Source of the DNA: a virus
IMG/VR virus record: IMGVR_UViG_3300044641_007670
Span: 1 to 24,540 of that record
Length of the DNA: 24,540 bases
Direction: 5' to 3' (one strand)
How positions within the stretch are numbered: position 1 is the first letter of the stretch; every line of letters begins with the position of its first letter. Both the position numbers and the translations under genes were made by a program. The notes under the pieces were generated by a model. That model saw only the letters and a program-made list of their open reading frames with translations, was not told where the DNA came from and searched no databases. Below, in pieces: positions 1 to 6,986 of this stretch.

Positions 1-1136
1 ATAATTTGTTGTACAGCATCAGCTAAATCATTTATAATATCCATTAAACCTAAATACAGATCGTAAATGAGAATAAACGGTAAGGATACTAATGCGTCAA
101 TATCACTAATTAAACCGCCCAAATTAGCTGCAATAATGCTCGGTATATGCATTATGTTATCTAAATTATATTTCGTATAAGTAGCTTCCATTTTAGCAAG
201 AAACTCAGGGTTATTTCTTTCAATAACATTTCTTATAGAACCAGGTATTAACGTAATTGTACCGACAGGGTCTTGTACTAGACGAGAGAGATTACCTAAA
301 GTTTCACCTAAAAAATTTGAAACTGGTTTAAAGGTTTCGTTAACCGCGGCAATTTGATTACTTACCGATTGATCAATTGCATCTACTGCTCCTTGAAATC
401 TATTACCTTGTGTGGGTCCAAAAGGGTTTAAAGCACCACCTAAATTAAACCCGCCACCGCCCCCGCCACCCCCTATACCAGGCCCTCCTTGAGCTGCGCT
501 TGCAGCACCGTTTAAAGCAATTTCTTGAGCAAAAAGAGCCATTAAACGGTCTCTAGTAACTTTATCAAAACTTTGTAATGTTTCTACAAATTGCTGCGGA
601 GATGATCCTCCTTTACCAAACAACGCTTCAGCTATACCTGCAAGTCGTAGCTCATTATTTCTTTTGAGCATATCAATTTTTGCTTGTGTTTGTGCACTTG
701 CCGCAATTGCAGATCGAATAGTAGATTCAGGGCCTGCAGGTGTAGTATAACCAGATACACCGGTACCTGACTCCCTAGAGCCTCTTTGTTGAGGCTGAGA
801 ACTGCTTGATGAAGGACTACTTGGAGGTAACCTCATAGCTTGACTCATTTGTTCCGCTAAAGGTGTTGTTGCTGCAGCCCCAAACTCAGCTGCAGTGGGT
901 ATTGAAATATTTGGTACAAACGGATTCCCGCCAAGACTTATAGTGGGGGTAGGCCCTCTCGGTGTACCACCGGAAACACTTATACTTGGAGCCCCTGCTA
1001 CCCTATTATTTGAAGTAATTATTTGCCCTAAGTTACTTTCAGCTTCTGTAGCGTATCTTATAAATTTTCCAGAGGTATCAGTAATGGTTAAACGTAAAGT
1101 TCCAAGCTCTGTACCAAATTGTAACTGTTCTCCCAT
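1..1136 (-). CDS. Gly-rich probable virion protein, C-terminus cut by window edge
   Basis: An open frame of 378 codons runs from an ATG at 1136 to the left edge without a stop, so the C-terminus lies outside the window. I do not recognise the family. The N-terminal ~50 residues look folded (start MGEQLQFGTELGTLRL). Next come a Pro/Ser/Gly-rich linker with a run of Ser and Gln near residues 103-117, a mixed helical stretch, and a run of eight Gly (about residues 220-227, just after GPGI). The last visible part is strongly hydrophobic and helix-prone (for example IPSIIAANLGGLISDIDALV), suggesting membrane contact or a buried core. It is the last visible gene of the leftward structural series, after a 63-aa basic protein. 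The motif TTAAATAA lies 6 bases before the ATG and there is no Shine-Dalgarno sequence. A baseplate or tail role is possible but unproven. Confidence 0.7.
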   Translation of the reverse strand, partial: MGEQLQFGTELGTLRLTITDTSGKFIRYATEAESNLGQIITSNNRVAGAPSISVSGGTPRGPTPTISLGGNPFVPNISIPTAAEFGAAATTPLAEQMSQAMRLPPSSPSSSSSQPQQRGSRESGTGVSGYTTPAGPESTIRSAIAASAQTQAKIDMLKRNNELRLAGIAEALFGKGGSSPQQFVETLQSFDKVTRDRLMALFAQEIALNGAASAAQGGPGIGGGGGGGGFNLGGALNPFGPTQGNRFQGAVDAIDQSVSNQIAAVNETFKPVSNFLGETLGNLSRLVQDPVGTITLIPGSIRNVIERNNPEFLAKMEATYTKYNLDNIMHIPSIIAANLGGLISDIDALVSLPFILIYDLYLGLMDIINDLADAVQQI

Positions 1137-1142
1137 TATATA

Positions 1143-1150
1143 TTATTTAA
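1143..1150 (-). promoter_or_regulatory. TTAAATAA start-site motif (late-promoter-like)
   Basis: The minus strand reads TTAAATAA, 6 bases before the ATG at 1136. The same word occurs before several other minus-strand starts in this window. It resembles the T4 late promoter TATAAATA but is very close to the start codon; it could be a promoter or an AU-rich translation signal. Confidence 0.4.
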
Positions 1151-1168
1151 CTAGAGAGTCTAGTTAAA
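1146..1168. repeat. Perfect 10-bp inverted repeat between two genes
   Basis: TTTAACTAGA, a 3-base loop GAG, then TCTAGTTAAA form a perfect 10-bp stem between the stop of the 63-aa gene (1174) and the start of the next gene (1136). The stem is AT-rich and has no long T-run after it on the minus strand, so it is a poor classical terminator. One arm overlaps the TTAAATAA motif, so it could be an mRNA processing or stability structure, or an operator. Confidence 0.6.
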
Positions 1169-1173
1169 CAACA

Positions 1174-1365
1174 TTATCCTACCAATCCCTTAACCCAATC
1201 AACAGCTTTCTGCCAGTAAGATTTAACAACAGGAACTGTAGTAGCAGGGACATCAGCAACAGCTTCTACAGCTTCTACAGTTTCCTTTTTAACTCTCTTA
1301 ACTGTCTTCTTAAGAGTTGTTGAAGGTTTTTTAGTATATTTACGTTTTGTGGTATACTGTGCCAT
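1174..1365 (-). CDS. 63-aa Lys-rich small phage protein, unknown function
   Basis: A short complete frame with ATG at 1365 and stop at 1174. The N-terminal half is strongly basic (many KK and KR pairs in residues 7-28). The middle is Ala/Val/Glu-rich, and the C-terminus SYWQKAVDWVKGLVG could form an amphipathic helix. I do not recognise a family. Support for it being real comes from its tight fit between two same-strand genes, from AATAAATA 9 bases upstream of the ATG, and from an amino-acid pattern unlike random translation. A DNA-binding, capsid-interior or membrane-interacting role would suit the composition but is only a guess. There is no Shine-Dalgarno sequence. Confidence 0.7.
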   Translation of the reverse strand: MAQYTTKRKYTKKPSTTLKKTVKRVKKETVEAVEAVADVPATTVPVVKSYWQKAVDWVKGLVG

Positions 1366-1374
1366 AACTATTAT

Positions 1375-1382
1375 TATTTATT
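1375..1382 (-). promoter_or_regulatory. AATAAATA late-promoter-like motif
   Basis: The minus strand reads AATAAATA, 7 of 8 matches to the T4 late promoter TATAAATA, 9 bases before the ATG of the 63-aa gene. If used as a promoter, the mRNA leader would be only a few bases. Confidence 0.4.
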
Positions 1383-1387
1383 CTATT

Positions 1388-3355
1388 TTATCTGCTAATC
1401 TCTTCCCAGTCCATAGAAGCGTGAATATCTGCGCCGTTTGAATTAGCAACAGCAACAACAGAAAGTTCATATGGAGTTCCAGGGGTTCCGTTTAATGCAT
1501 CTCTTTCTAATTGGAATTTAAATAATGCCTCTTTAAGAATATCTACTGATGTCGAACCCTGATTAGAGCCATACATATAACCGGATGCTAATATTCTTCC
1601 CCCTGTATAAGTTCCTCCCCCAATCTTGTATTCTACAGCACTGTCAAGACCAGCATCAGTCCAAGTTCCTCCATTAGATGTACCACTAGCCCGTACCTGC
1701 CAGTTATAGGTTGCATTATTTGTAATACCTAAAAGTGAAATTGCAGTTAAGATTACAATTGCATCTAATCTATTCGGTACTGTTTTAAGACGGATTGACA
1801 GAACCGTATAAACCGTTCCTGCAGTTGTTAAATCAACAGGTGTTTGAACTGGTGTTCCCGCTGCTTGTTGTAACCCACGAAGTTCATAACCACCTTCAGA
1901 TATAACAGTAGAGCATACTTGTTTTAATGTTTTGGAGCTACCGGTTGCATCCTTATTAGTGATCTCATATCTCAGTGGCAGAGAGGCTGTGGTGATATAA
2001 GTTGAAGCAATTAAATTTGCATGGTGAAATGAATGACAGACAATAAATTTACCATTGATTACAAATCCTATTCTTACTGTCCCTAAACCAAGCCATTCGA
2101 TATCTGTCCACAAAATTTGTGCTTTAGTAATATCTAAAGTAAAACCAGAAGGTCCAGTTCCATCTAATTTGTCACCGTTCCAAGCTGATAAAGGTACTGT
2201 AGTTTCTGAAGAAGGAGAACCATTGACAAGAGTTCTTTCAACAAAACTCAATCTACCATCATCTAATTGTAGATATACGCCATTGTCTTGTCCGAAATAT
2301 CCAACTCGCTGTCTTAAATTCGTAGCAGAAGGAGCCATGACAAATGTGTTCATTACTAATAATGACTTGCCAGGTTGATAGGAGAATACTTTTGTTGTCT
2401 CTCTAATAACAGATGACCCAGATAAACCATTAACAGTCATTTCAATAAGACCTTGGTTCTGATTAAATGCATAAGTTCCACCAACTGCTGTTAAAGATGA
2501 CCAGAGATTATTGTCTCTATATCTATGACTTGAATCAAATAAAGTCATAGGGGAAGATGTTCTCAATCTTCCAAAGGCATCAAGCTGAGTTGCTTCCGGT
2601 GTTGTGGTAACTTCTGTAATTGGATTTAAGACAGTAACTGAACCAGAGATTGGTAAGGTTTGAGTTGTACTAATTGCTACAGTATTTGTTATTGTAGCAT
2701 TAACAGAAGTTACAGGATTTGTTACCGTTAAAGAACCTGAAACTCCAATTGTGTTTGTAACAACAGCATTAACAGAAGTTACGGGGTTAGTAACTGTAAC
2801 ACTTCCTGATATTGGCAAGGTCTGAGCTGTACTGATAGATACGGTATTTGTTATATTAGCATTAACAGCTGTAACAGGATTTGCAACTGTAACATTTCCT
2901 GATATTGATAATGTTTGAGTTGTACTAATTGCTACTGTGTTTGTTATAACAGCAGATAAAGGTGTTGCATTAGCTATTCTAACATCTAAAGCTGATAGTG
3001 TAGGATCAACATTGGCAAAATGACCTTGTTTATCTCCAATTGTTATATCATCAATGGTGGATTCTAAATCCTGAGTCAGTACTTGAAGACCGTTTCCATA
3101 ACCAGTAATCGATACAACATCTGCCACTCTTCCATCCTCATCTGAAATGTGTACTGAACCAATATTTACTTCCGAAGCAGAAAGAGTTACTTGAAGATCA
3201 GAAAAATTAGTAATATAAGAAGCCCTTGCATACATAAGTCTGCCTAAAGCTTGTCCTTCAATAGGTACCCAGGAATACGTATCAGCTATACCCGGATTAT
3301 ACGCTCTTGATGTACCAGCTGTAGCAGAAAGTATTGGGGTTAAAACTGTTGCCAT
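1388..3355 (-). CDS. Virion structural protein with NPVTxVNATITNTV-type repeats (fibre/decoration-like)
   Basis: A 655-aa protein. Residues 1-130 are a probable beta-rich head domain. Residues 137-252 hold four tandem copies of a Val/Thr/Ser-rich unit (ITNTVAIST...ISGSVTVTNPVTSVNA); three are 31 residues and the third is 23. Then comes the junction PEATQLDAFGRLRTSSPMTLF, followed by a long beta-rich C-terminal region to DWEEISR that looks lectin- or jelly-roll-like. From memory, the DAFGRLR.S.P.TLFDS junction is frequent in structural proteins of marine phages. The repeat probably forms an extended beta stalk, so a fibre, whisker or capsid decoration is the likely role. No catalytic motif was seen. 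The start ATG at 3355 is preceded by TTAAATAA at 5 bases with no Shine-Dalgarno sequence. The gene is transcribed away from the divergent plus-strand gene at 3391. Confidence 0.8.
   Translation of the reverse strand: MATVLTPILSATAGTSRAYNPGIADTYSWVPIEGQALGRLMYARASYITNFSDLQVTLSASEVNIGSVHISDEDGRVADVVSITGYGNGLQVLTQDLESTIDDITIGDKQGHFANVDPTLSALDVRIANATPLSAVITNTVAISTTQTLSISGNVTVANPVTAVNANITNTVSISTAQTLPISGSVTVTNPVTSVNAVVTNTIGVSGSLTVTNPVTSVNATITNTVAISTTQTLPISGSVTVLNPITEVTTTPEATQLDAFGRLRTSSPMTLFDSSHRYRDNNLWSSLTAVGGTYAFNQNQGLIEMTVNGLSGSSVIRETTKVFSYQPGKSLLVMNTFVMAPSATNLRQRVGYFGQDNGVYLQLDDGRLSFVERTLVNGSPSSETTVPLSAWNGDKLDGTGPSGFTLDITKAQILWTDIEWLGLGTVRIGFVINGKFIVCHSFHHANLIASTYITTASLPLRYEITNKDATGSSKTLKQVCSTVISEGGYELRGLQQAAGTPVQTPVDLTTAGTVYTVLSIRLKTVPNRLDAIVILTAISLLGITNNATYNWQVRASGTSNGGTWTDAGLDSAVEYKIGGGTYTGGRILASGYMYGSNQGSTSVDILKEALFKFQLERDALNGTPGTPYELSVVAVANSNGADIHASMDWEEISR
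2600..2947 (-). repeat. Four coding tandem repeats (31, 31, 23, 31 aa)
   Basis: Within the 655-aa structural protein, four units read ITNTVAISTTQTLSISGNV.., ITNTVSISTAQTLPISGSV.., VTNTIGVSGSLTVTNP.. and ITNTVAISTTQTLPISGSV... The third lacks the 8 residues around STTQTLPI, an in-frame 24-base contraction. Copies differ mostly by single substitutions, which suggests fairly recent duplication or recombination between copies. Confidence 0.85.
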
Positions 3356-3360
3356 ATTGA

Positions 3361-3368
3361 TTATTTAA
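3361..3368 (-). promoter_or_regulatory. TTAAATAA start-site motif
   Basis: The minus strand reads TTAAATAA 5 bases before the ATG at 3355. This lies in the 35-base divergent gap shared with the plus-strand gene at 3391. Confidence 0.4.
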
Positions 3369-3390
3369 GAGAATAATGTAGTATAAAGGT

Positions 3391-3927
3391 ATGAATATAT
3401 TTGTTACAAGTGAAGATCCGGTTGTTGCGGCACAAGAACTCTGTGATAAACATGTAAGATCCAAGATGCAAATTGAATCTGCTATTATGTTACAAAATTG
3501 TTTTACTAACGAACAATTACAAGATTCAAAATGCCCTAGAACTAAAACCGGAAAGGCCCGTAAAGCAGGTAAGGGATATGCCAAACATCAGTGTACACTT
3601 TGGACTATGGAGTCAAGAGCTAATTTTATGTGGCTTATTGAGCATGCTCTTGAGATGTTTGACGAAAGAGATTATCGTTGGCCGGACTCTAATCCGCATT
3701 TTACTAAAGAGTTTATTGAATGGTGCAAACAAAACAAAGACAAGACTATTCATACGAATAATAAGCCAACACCTTTCACTGTTGCTATCGCTAAAGATAC
3801 TGAATGCCGGAAGATAAAAAATTTTGATAAGCTTTCTGTTATTGAACAATACCGACAGTATATTATAAAAGACAAGCCTTTTGCTTCTTGGACTAAACGT
3901 GCCCGGCCCTTCTGGTATACAACTTAA
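3391..3927 (+). CDS. Conserved phage protein of the NIFVTxxDPxxAA type, function unknown
   Basis: A 178-aa protein on the strand opposite the structural genes. The N-terminus MNIFVTSEDPVVAAQELCDK, followed by HVRSKMQIESAIMLQ, matches a small-protein type I remember from many T4-like and marine phages (NIFVTD.DP..AA..L.DKH..KM..E.AQ.L); its function is unknown to me. Other visible features are a basic stretch (TKTGKARKAGKGYAKH), conserved-looking Trp residues (W51, W60, and near the end SWTKRARPFWY) and no membrane segment. Small size, basic character and opposite orientation suggest an accessory or nucleic-acid-related protein expressed apart from the late genes. The ATG at 3391 has AAAGG directly against it, too close for a normal ribosome site. 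The gene is followed 10 bases later by another small gene. Confidence 0.85.
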   Translation: MNIFVTSEDPVVAAQELCDKHVRSKMQIESAIMLQNCFTNEQLQDSKCPRTKTGKARKAGKGYAKHQCTLWTMESRANFMWLIEHALEMFDERDYRWPDSNPHFTKEFIEWCKQNKDKTIHTNNKPTPFTVAIAKDTECRKIKNFDKLSVIEQYRQYIIKDKPFASWTKRARPFWYTT

Positions 3928-3937
3928 GTATTTGTTG

Positions 3938-4231
3938 ATGGCAAAACATTCTTCAACTTATATTCCTTTGCCAATGCCTCCAACAACAAAGGATAAGTTT
4001 GCTATTTATCTATCTATAAAAGGCGAGATAGAAATGTTTCTTTATGACGGTAAACAGGTTTTTACCCCAGACTTTCCTGATATACCTATTGAAAGAATTG
4101 ACCTACCAGACGGTAGAACTATAAGACAAGAAACATTAGCTCGTCTCTGCCGTTACCTTATGACCCAGCAAACTGTTGAGTATAATAATGAGTTTAAGTT
4201 TTGGGAAGCATTACCTAACGATCCTTTTTAA
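3938..4231 (+). CDS. 97-aa hypothetical protein
   Basis: I place the start at the ATG at 3938 (MAKHSSTYIPLPMPP). An earlier in-frame ATG at 3881 would overlap the preceding gene by 47 bases, whereas 3938 leaves a 10-base gap after its stop at 3925-3927. The protein is mixed alpha/beta, with a Pro-rich start, a central KGEIEMFLYDGKQVFTPDFP that looks like a beta hairpin, and an ITR-like helix region (LARLCRYLMTQQ). I do not recognise the family and there is no membrane segment or signal peptide. It probably shares a transcript with the 178-aa gene and ends at the bidirectional terminator beginning right after its stop. Its function cannot be inferred. Confidence 0.7.
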   Translation: MAKHSSTYIPLPMPPTTKDKFAIYLSIKGEIEMFLYDGKQVFTPDFPDIPIERIDLPDGRTIRQETLARLCRYLMTQQTVEYNNEFKFWEALPNDPF

Positions 4232-4268
4232 AAAAGAAACTCCCGACCTTTCGATCGGGAGTTCTTTA
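4231..4268. terminator. Bidirectional intrinsic terminator between convergent genes
   Basis: AACTCCCGA (4238-4246) and TCGGGAGTT (4255-4263) form a perfect 9-bp stem with an 8-base loop. On the minus strand the stem is followed by TTTCTTTTTT, a strong U-tract that would end the capsid operon. On the plus strand it is followed by the weaker CTTTAAA. It sits exactly between the stops of the 97-aa gene and the major capsid gene. Confidence 0.9.
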
Positions 4269-4297
4269 AATCGTTGAGGTTTCCACCAATACCTGTA

Positions 4298-5770
4298 TTA
4301 GAGGTATGTAGCTGCTGTACCAGGTGTAAATGACTGACCCAAGCCGGTGCAGACTATCATGTGATAGTACAGTGAAGCACCGAAGATGTGGTCTACAACG
4401 CCGTAACGGGTTAAGAGACCAACACGTGGTGAGAAGTCATTTGGACCGATTGTACGTTGAACCATGACAGGGATATATGGGCAGTATACGATACCAGTAT
4501 CGTAGTACTCAGGGCCCTTATAACCTAACAGAGCATAATCAACTGTGCGTGGGCGTGGGTTGGCGTAGCCAGCGTTTGCGTAGCTTGCAGTTGTTTGTGC
4601 TTCTGTGCGTGTGTCACGATAGATCTGGAAGCGGCCACCTACTGAACCAACCTTAGCGATACCTACAGGTGCAGTATTTACTGAACCAGTTACAGGCATC
4701 CAGGTGAAGTTAGGAAGTGTCTCGAGGATTGCGCAGATACGAGGTGTAGCGATGATGAAGTTAGCAGCGCCACGACGGTTGCGGATAGCAACACGGTTAG
4801 CTTCAACAACAACTCTGTTGTAGAAGTCACGGGCACGCTCACCTGACCAACGGCCGTCAGCTGATACAGCTGACCATACTGAATAACCGACGCCAGCGCC
4901 AGCATTCAAGCATGTTTGGATCATACGAGCAATCATTTCGCGGTCGATTTCAGCTTGAATTTCATATGACATAGCATTTGTTAATTCAGCGTCGATATCG
5001 ATACCGTTCATGTTCTTCAGATCTTGTTCGAGTTCAACAGACCATTTAGCTGCGAGGCGGCGTGTGCCAGCTTCAACAGCGGTCTTTTCAAACGAGACAG
5101 TTACTTGTGGGATATTTGATGTGAGCTCAAATTGTGAGATAAGAGCTGCAACACCTGTATCTTCAGCGAGGAATGCTGACAGACCGCCGATAGAAGTGTC
5201 GTTAACACCTGAAAGCTTAGCACTGGATGTACCAGTGAAAGTTGTGTTCAGGTAGTTATAACCGATTTCTTTGCCGTCTGGGCCAGATGCACCAACAGGT
5301 ACAACACCAAGAGGTGCTGTAGCTGATGATGAGCCGTCGCCACCAGTACCTGAAGCATTACCGAGAGGTGTTGTTTCGTACTTGTAGCGCATTGCGAATG
5401 CTAAGCCAACAGGACCAGTCATAGGCTGTACACCCACGATCTCATTTGTGATGAGCTCAGGGAATGTACGGCGAATCATTGGAATGAGGACTTTTGGCAA
5501 ACGGGCGTCACCTGTTGCGTATGTATCGGCACTGAATTGGTTGGCTGTGTTTGAGCCACCGCCAGCAAATGAGTTAGGACCGAATACCCCGCCACTGTTG
5601 TAACTTTGCTCAAAGCACCATTTTTCTTGGTTCTCAAGAAGGATGGCTGTGTTTAAGCGTGTGTGCTCGTCGTTAATAGCTGCAACTTTGTCTGAAGTGT
5701 AATCCAATACTGGTGTCCACTTTTCAACTAAAGATTCAGCTCTGTTTTTATCGATGTGCAGAAGTTCCAT
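4298..5770 (-). CDS. gp23: Major capsid protein (T4 gp23-like)
   Basis: A 490-aa protein, close to T4 gp23 (521 aa), that would form the capsid hexamers around the gp22 scaffold. The clearest match is KVLIPMIRRTFPELITNEIV followed by GVQPMTGPVGLAFAMRYKYE (about residues 93-132); T4 gp23 has the same motif of an RR-x-P-x-LI stretch and GVQPM..P.G. The N-terminus also aligns, with an ENQEKW box at about residues 46-51 matching ENQEKD of T4, and this region is probably removed by gp21 during maturation. It is the last gene of gp21 - gp67-like - gp22 - gp23 and ends at a strong terminator. Unlike its neighbours it has a real Shine-Dalgarno sequence, and its coding sequence is visibly richer in G+C (29 of 60 bases at 4321-4380). 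Both fit very high expression. Confidence 0.97.
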   Translation of the reverse strand: MELLHIDKNRAESLVEKWTPVLDYTSDKVAAINDEHTRLNTAILLENQEKWCFEQSYNSGGVFGPNSFAGGGSNTANQFSADTYATGDARLPKVLIPMIRRTFPELITNEIVGVQPMTGPVGLAFAMRYKYETTPLGNASGTGGDGSSSATAPLGVVPVGASGPDGKEIGYNYLNTTFTGTSSAKLSGVNDTSIGGLSAFLAEDTGVAALISQFELTSNIPQVTVSFEKTAVEAGTRRLAAKWSVELEQDLKNMNGIDIDAELTNAMSYEIQAEIDREMIARMIQTCLNAGAGVGYSVWSAVSADGRWSGERARDFYNRVVVEANRVAIRNRRGAANFIIATPRICAILETLPNFTWMPVTGSVNTAPVGIAKVGSVGGRFQIYRDTRTEAQTTASYANAGYANPRPRTVDYALLGYKGPEYYDTGIVYCPYIPVMVQRTIGPNDFSPRVGLLTRYGVVDHIFGASLYYHMIVCTGLGQSFTPGTAATYL

Positions 5771-5782
5771 AGTTATATAATT

Positions 5783-5789
5783 CTCCTTT
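5783..5789 (-). promoter_or_regulatory. Shine-Dalgarno site of the major capsid gene
   Basis: The minus strand reads AAAGGAG 12 bases before the ATG at 5770, in a context (TTTAAAGGAGAATTATAT) similar to the T4 gene 23 leader. The flanking ATTCT and AGAAT could form a weak 5-bp hairpin with the site in its loop. It is the only clear Shine-Dalgarno sequence I see at a minus-strand start in this window. Confidence 0.8.
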
Positions 5790-5831
5790 AAAGAATAATT
5801 TTTTCGACCTTAAAAAGAGTATGAAAAATTA

Positions 5832-6800
5832 TTAGTGTCTAAGTTTTAACTTAGAACCGTCTAACTTTTTCATCTCGTTCAGATATCCGCCAACAGGAGA
5901 TTGATTCTCGACTATTGGTGTAGAAATGACCTCTTCTTGAGTCTCTTTTACTTCAGGGCGGTCCACGGCCTCAACGATCCGTGATGTGACCTTTTCCTTA
6001 GCATCTTCGACTTGTTCGGAGGCTTCTTTCTCGAACATCTCAACTACGTACTGATAGTTCTCTTGAATGTACTCAGGTGATTTACCTTTGAGTAACTTAC
6101 TGACATATGCCTTAGTACTTTGTGGCATATCTTTTGTCTTTTCTTCAAGCAAAATTTTGGCTTGAGCATTATTTAACTTTGAGTTAAGTGATGTGTTAGC
6201 CTCTAATGCTTCATTCAATTCCTTCTTCAAGGAATCGATTGTTGTCTTACCATCAATAAGAGCATCTTTAATCTCCCCATTGATAAATTCTTCGTTAATA
6301 CCAACAAGCTTACGAATTTCGTCAAGAACTTTGCGGGAGCGGATGTTCTCAACAGCTTCATTGACTTGCTTTGTAGGTACTACTTTTTCAAGATACAGAT
6401 CCATGTAATTTGAAATCTCATCCACTAAACGTGAACGGAAGGATTCTGCTTCTTCTTTTAAAGTTGTTTCATACTTACCTACTACAGTCTCTAACTTAGC
6501 TGTATGATCTTCATCGATCTTTGTAAGTACGGCTTTAAGCTTCTGGGCGTGATCAAAATCAATTGTCTCAACAAGCTTCTGAAGCTTGGCTGTGTGATCA
6601 GAATCGATTGACTCGATTAATGATTCGAGCTTAGCAGCGTGATCTTCGTCGATCTTTGTTGTTGCTGCTTCAACAGCAAGTTCTGCTCTTTGTTCTGCTT
6701 TTTCATTTACGGCAGCTTCGAATGCTTCGTGTACTGCGGTTAAAGTATCTTCTGTGATGAGATCTTTGAACTGTTCTTTGAGAATTGATTTGAAGTCCAT
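5832..6800 (-). CDS. gp22: Prohead core scaffold protein (T4 gp22-like)
   Basis: A 322-aa, highly charged, almost entirely alpha-helical protein directly upstream of the major capsid gene and downstream of the protease, the position of T4 gene 22 (gp22 is 269 aa). The scaffold forms the inner core on which gp23 assembles and is then degraded by gp21. Residues 50-109 hold four tandem 15-residue units (IDEDHAAKLESLIES, IDSDHTAKLQKLVET, and so on) typical of a coiled coil. A second helical part spans about 110-260, followed by a Glu/Val-rich linker. The C-terminus GYLNEMKKLDGSKLKLRH is short and basic, as expected of scaffolds that contact the capsid. The start ATG at 6800 has AATAAATA 12 bases upstream and no Shine-Dalgarno sequence. 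The extra repeats probably explain its greater length. Confidence 0.88.
   Translation of the reverse strand: MDFKSILKEQFKDLITEDTLTAVHEAFEAAVNEKAEQRAELAVEAATTKIDEDHAAKLESLIESIDSDHTAKLQKLVETIDFDHAQKLKAVLTKIDEDHTAKLETVVGKYETTLKEEAESFRSRLVDEISNYMDLYLEKVVPTKQVNEAVENIRSRKVLDEIRKLVGINEEFINGEIKDALIDGKTTIDSLKKELNEALEANTSLNSKLNNAQAKILLEEKTKDMPQSTKAYVSKLLKGKSPEYIQENYQYVVEMFEKEASEQVEDAKEKVTSRIVEAVDRPEVKETQEEVISTPIVENQSPVGGYLNEMKKLDGSKLKLRH
6474..6653 (-). repeat. Four tandem 45-bp coding repeats in the scaffold gene
   Basis: Four consecutive 15-residue units (residues 50-64, 65-79, 80-94, 95-109), each with the pattern I-D-x-D-H-x-x-K-L-x-x-x-(V/L/I). The invariant D.DH..KL core and hydrophobic spacing suggest a coiled-coil extension made by unit duplication. 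Confidence 0.85.
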
Positions 6801-6812
6801 ATTATTGTTGTA

Positions 6813-6824
6813 TATTTATTTATT
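6813..6824 (-). promoter_or_regulatory. Double AATAAATA late-promoter-like motif before the scaffold gene
   Basis: The minus strand reads AATAAATAAATA, two overlapping 7-of-8 matches to TATAAATA, with the nearer copy 12 bases before the ATG at 6800. Confidence 0.45.
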
Positions 6825-6833
6825 CTAAAAGGG

Positions 6834-6983
6834 TTAATTTTCTTCTTGATTTACGTAAGAACGGATTTTATTTTTTATTTTAGCCTCAACAGCATCTTGT
6901 AGAGCTTGTTGTGCTTCGGAGTAATCTTTGTTGGCAATCTTACCAATAAAGCCTGTAATTGTCTTTTGTTCTTCTTGTGTCAT
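6834..6983 (-). CDS. 49-aa small prohead core protein (T4 gp67-like)
   Basis: A short frame between the protease and scaffold genes: ATG at 6983, stop at 6834, starting MTQEEQKTITGFIGKIANKD and ending with a basic helix and NQEEN. The N-terminal pattern (hydrophobic helix, KD or ND turn, then AxxAL..A...K) resembles the start of T4 gp67, the 80-aa minor prohead core protein, but the long acidic tail of T4 gp67 is missing. Its ATG lies 3 bases after the protease stop, so translational coupling is likely. Role by position: an internal prohead core component cleaved by gp21. The coding nature is well supported by position and helical pattern; the gp67 identity is an inference from weak similarity and synteny, with gp68 as the alternative. 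Confidence 0.65.
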   Translation of the reverse strand: MTQEEQKTITGFIGKIANKDYSEAQQALQDAVEAKIKNKIRSYVNQEEN

Positions 6984-6986
6984 ATG

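Noticed and set aside
895-1167. Plus-strand frame of 90 codons opposite the left-edge gene
   Set aside because: It lies antisense to a well-supported minus-strand protein and has no family-like pattern or start signal.
2600-2947. Possible CRISPR-like or DNA-level repeat array
   Set aside because: The units are in-frame protein repeats without spacer structure.
3881-3937. Longer start for the 97-aa protein at ATG 3881
   Set aside because: It would overlap the preceding gene by 47 bases; ATG 3938 gives a normal 10-base gap and a more protein-like N-terminus.
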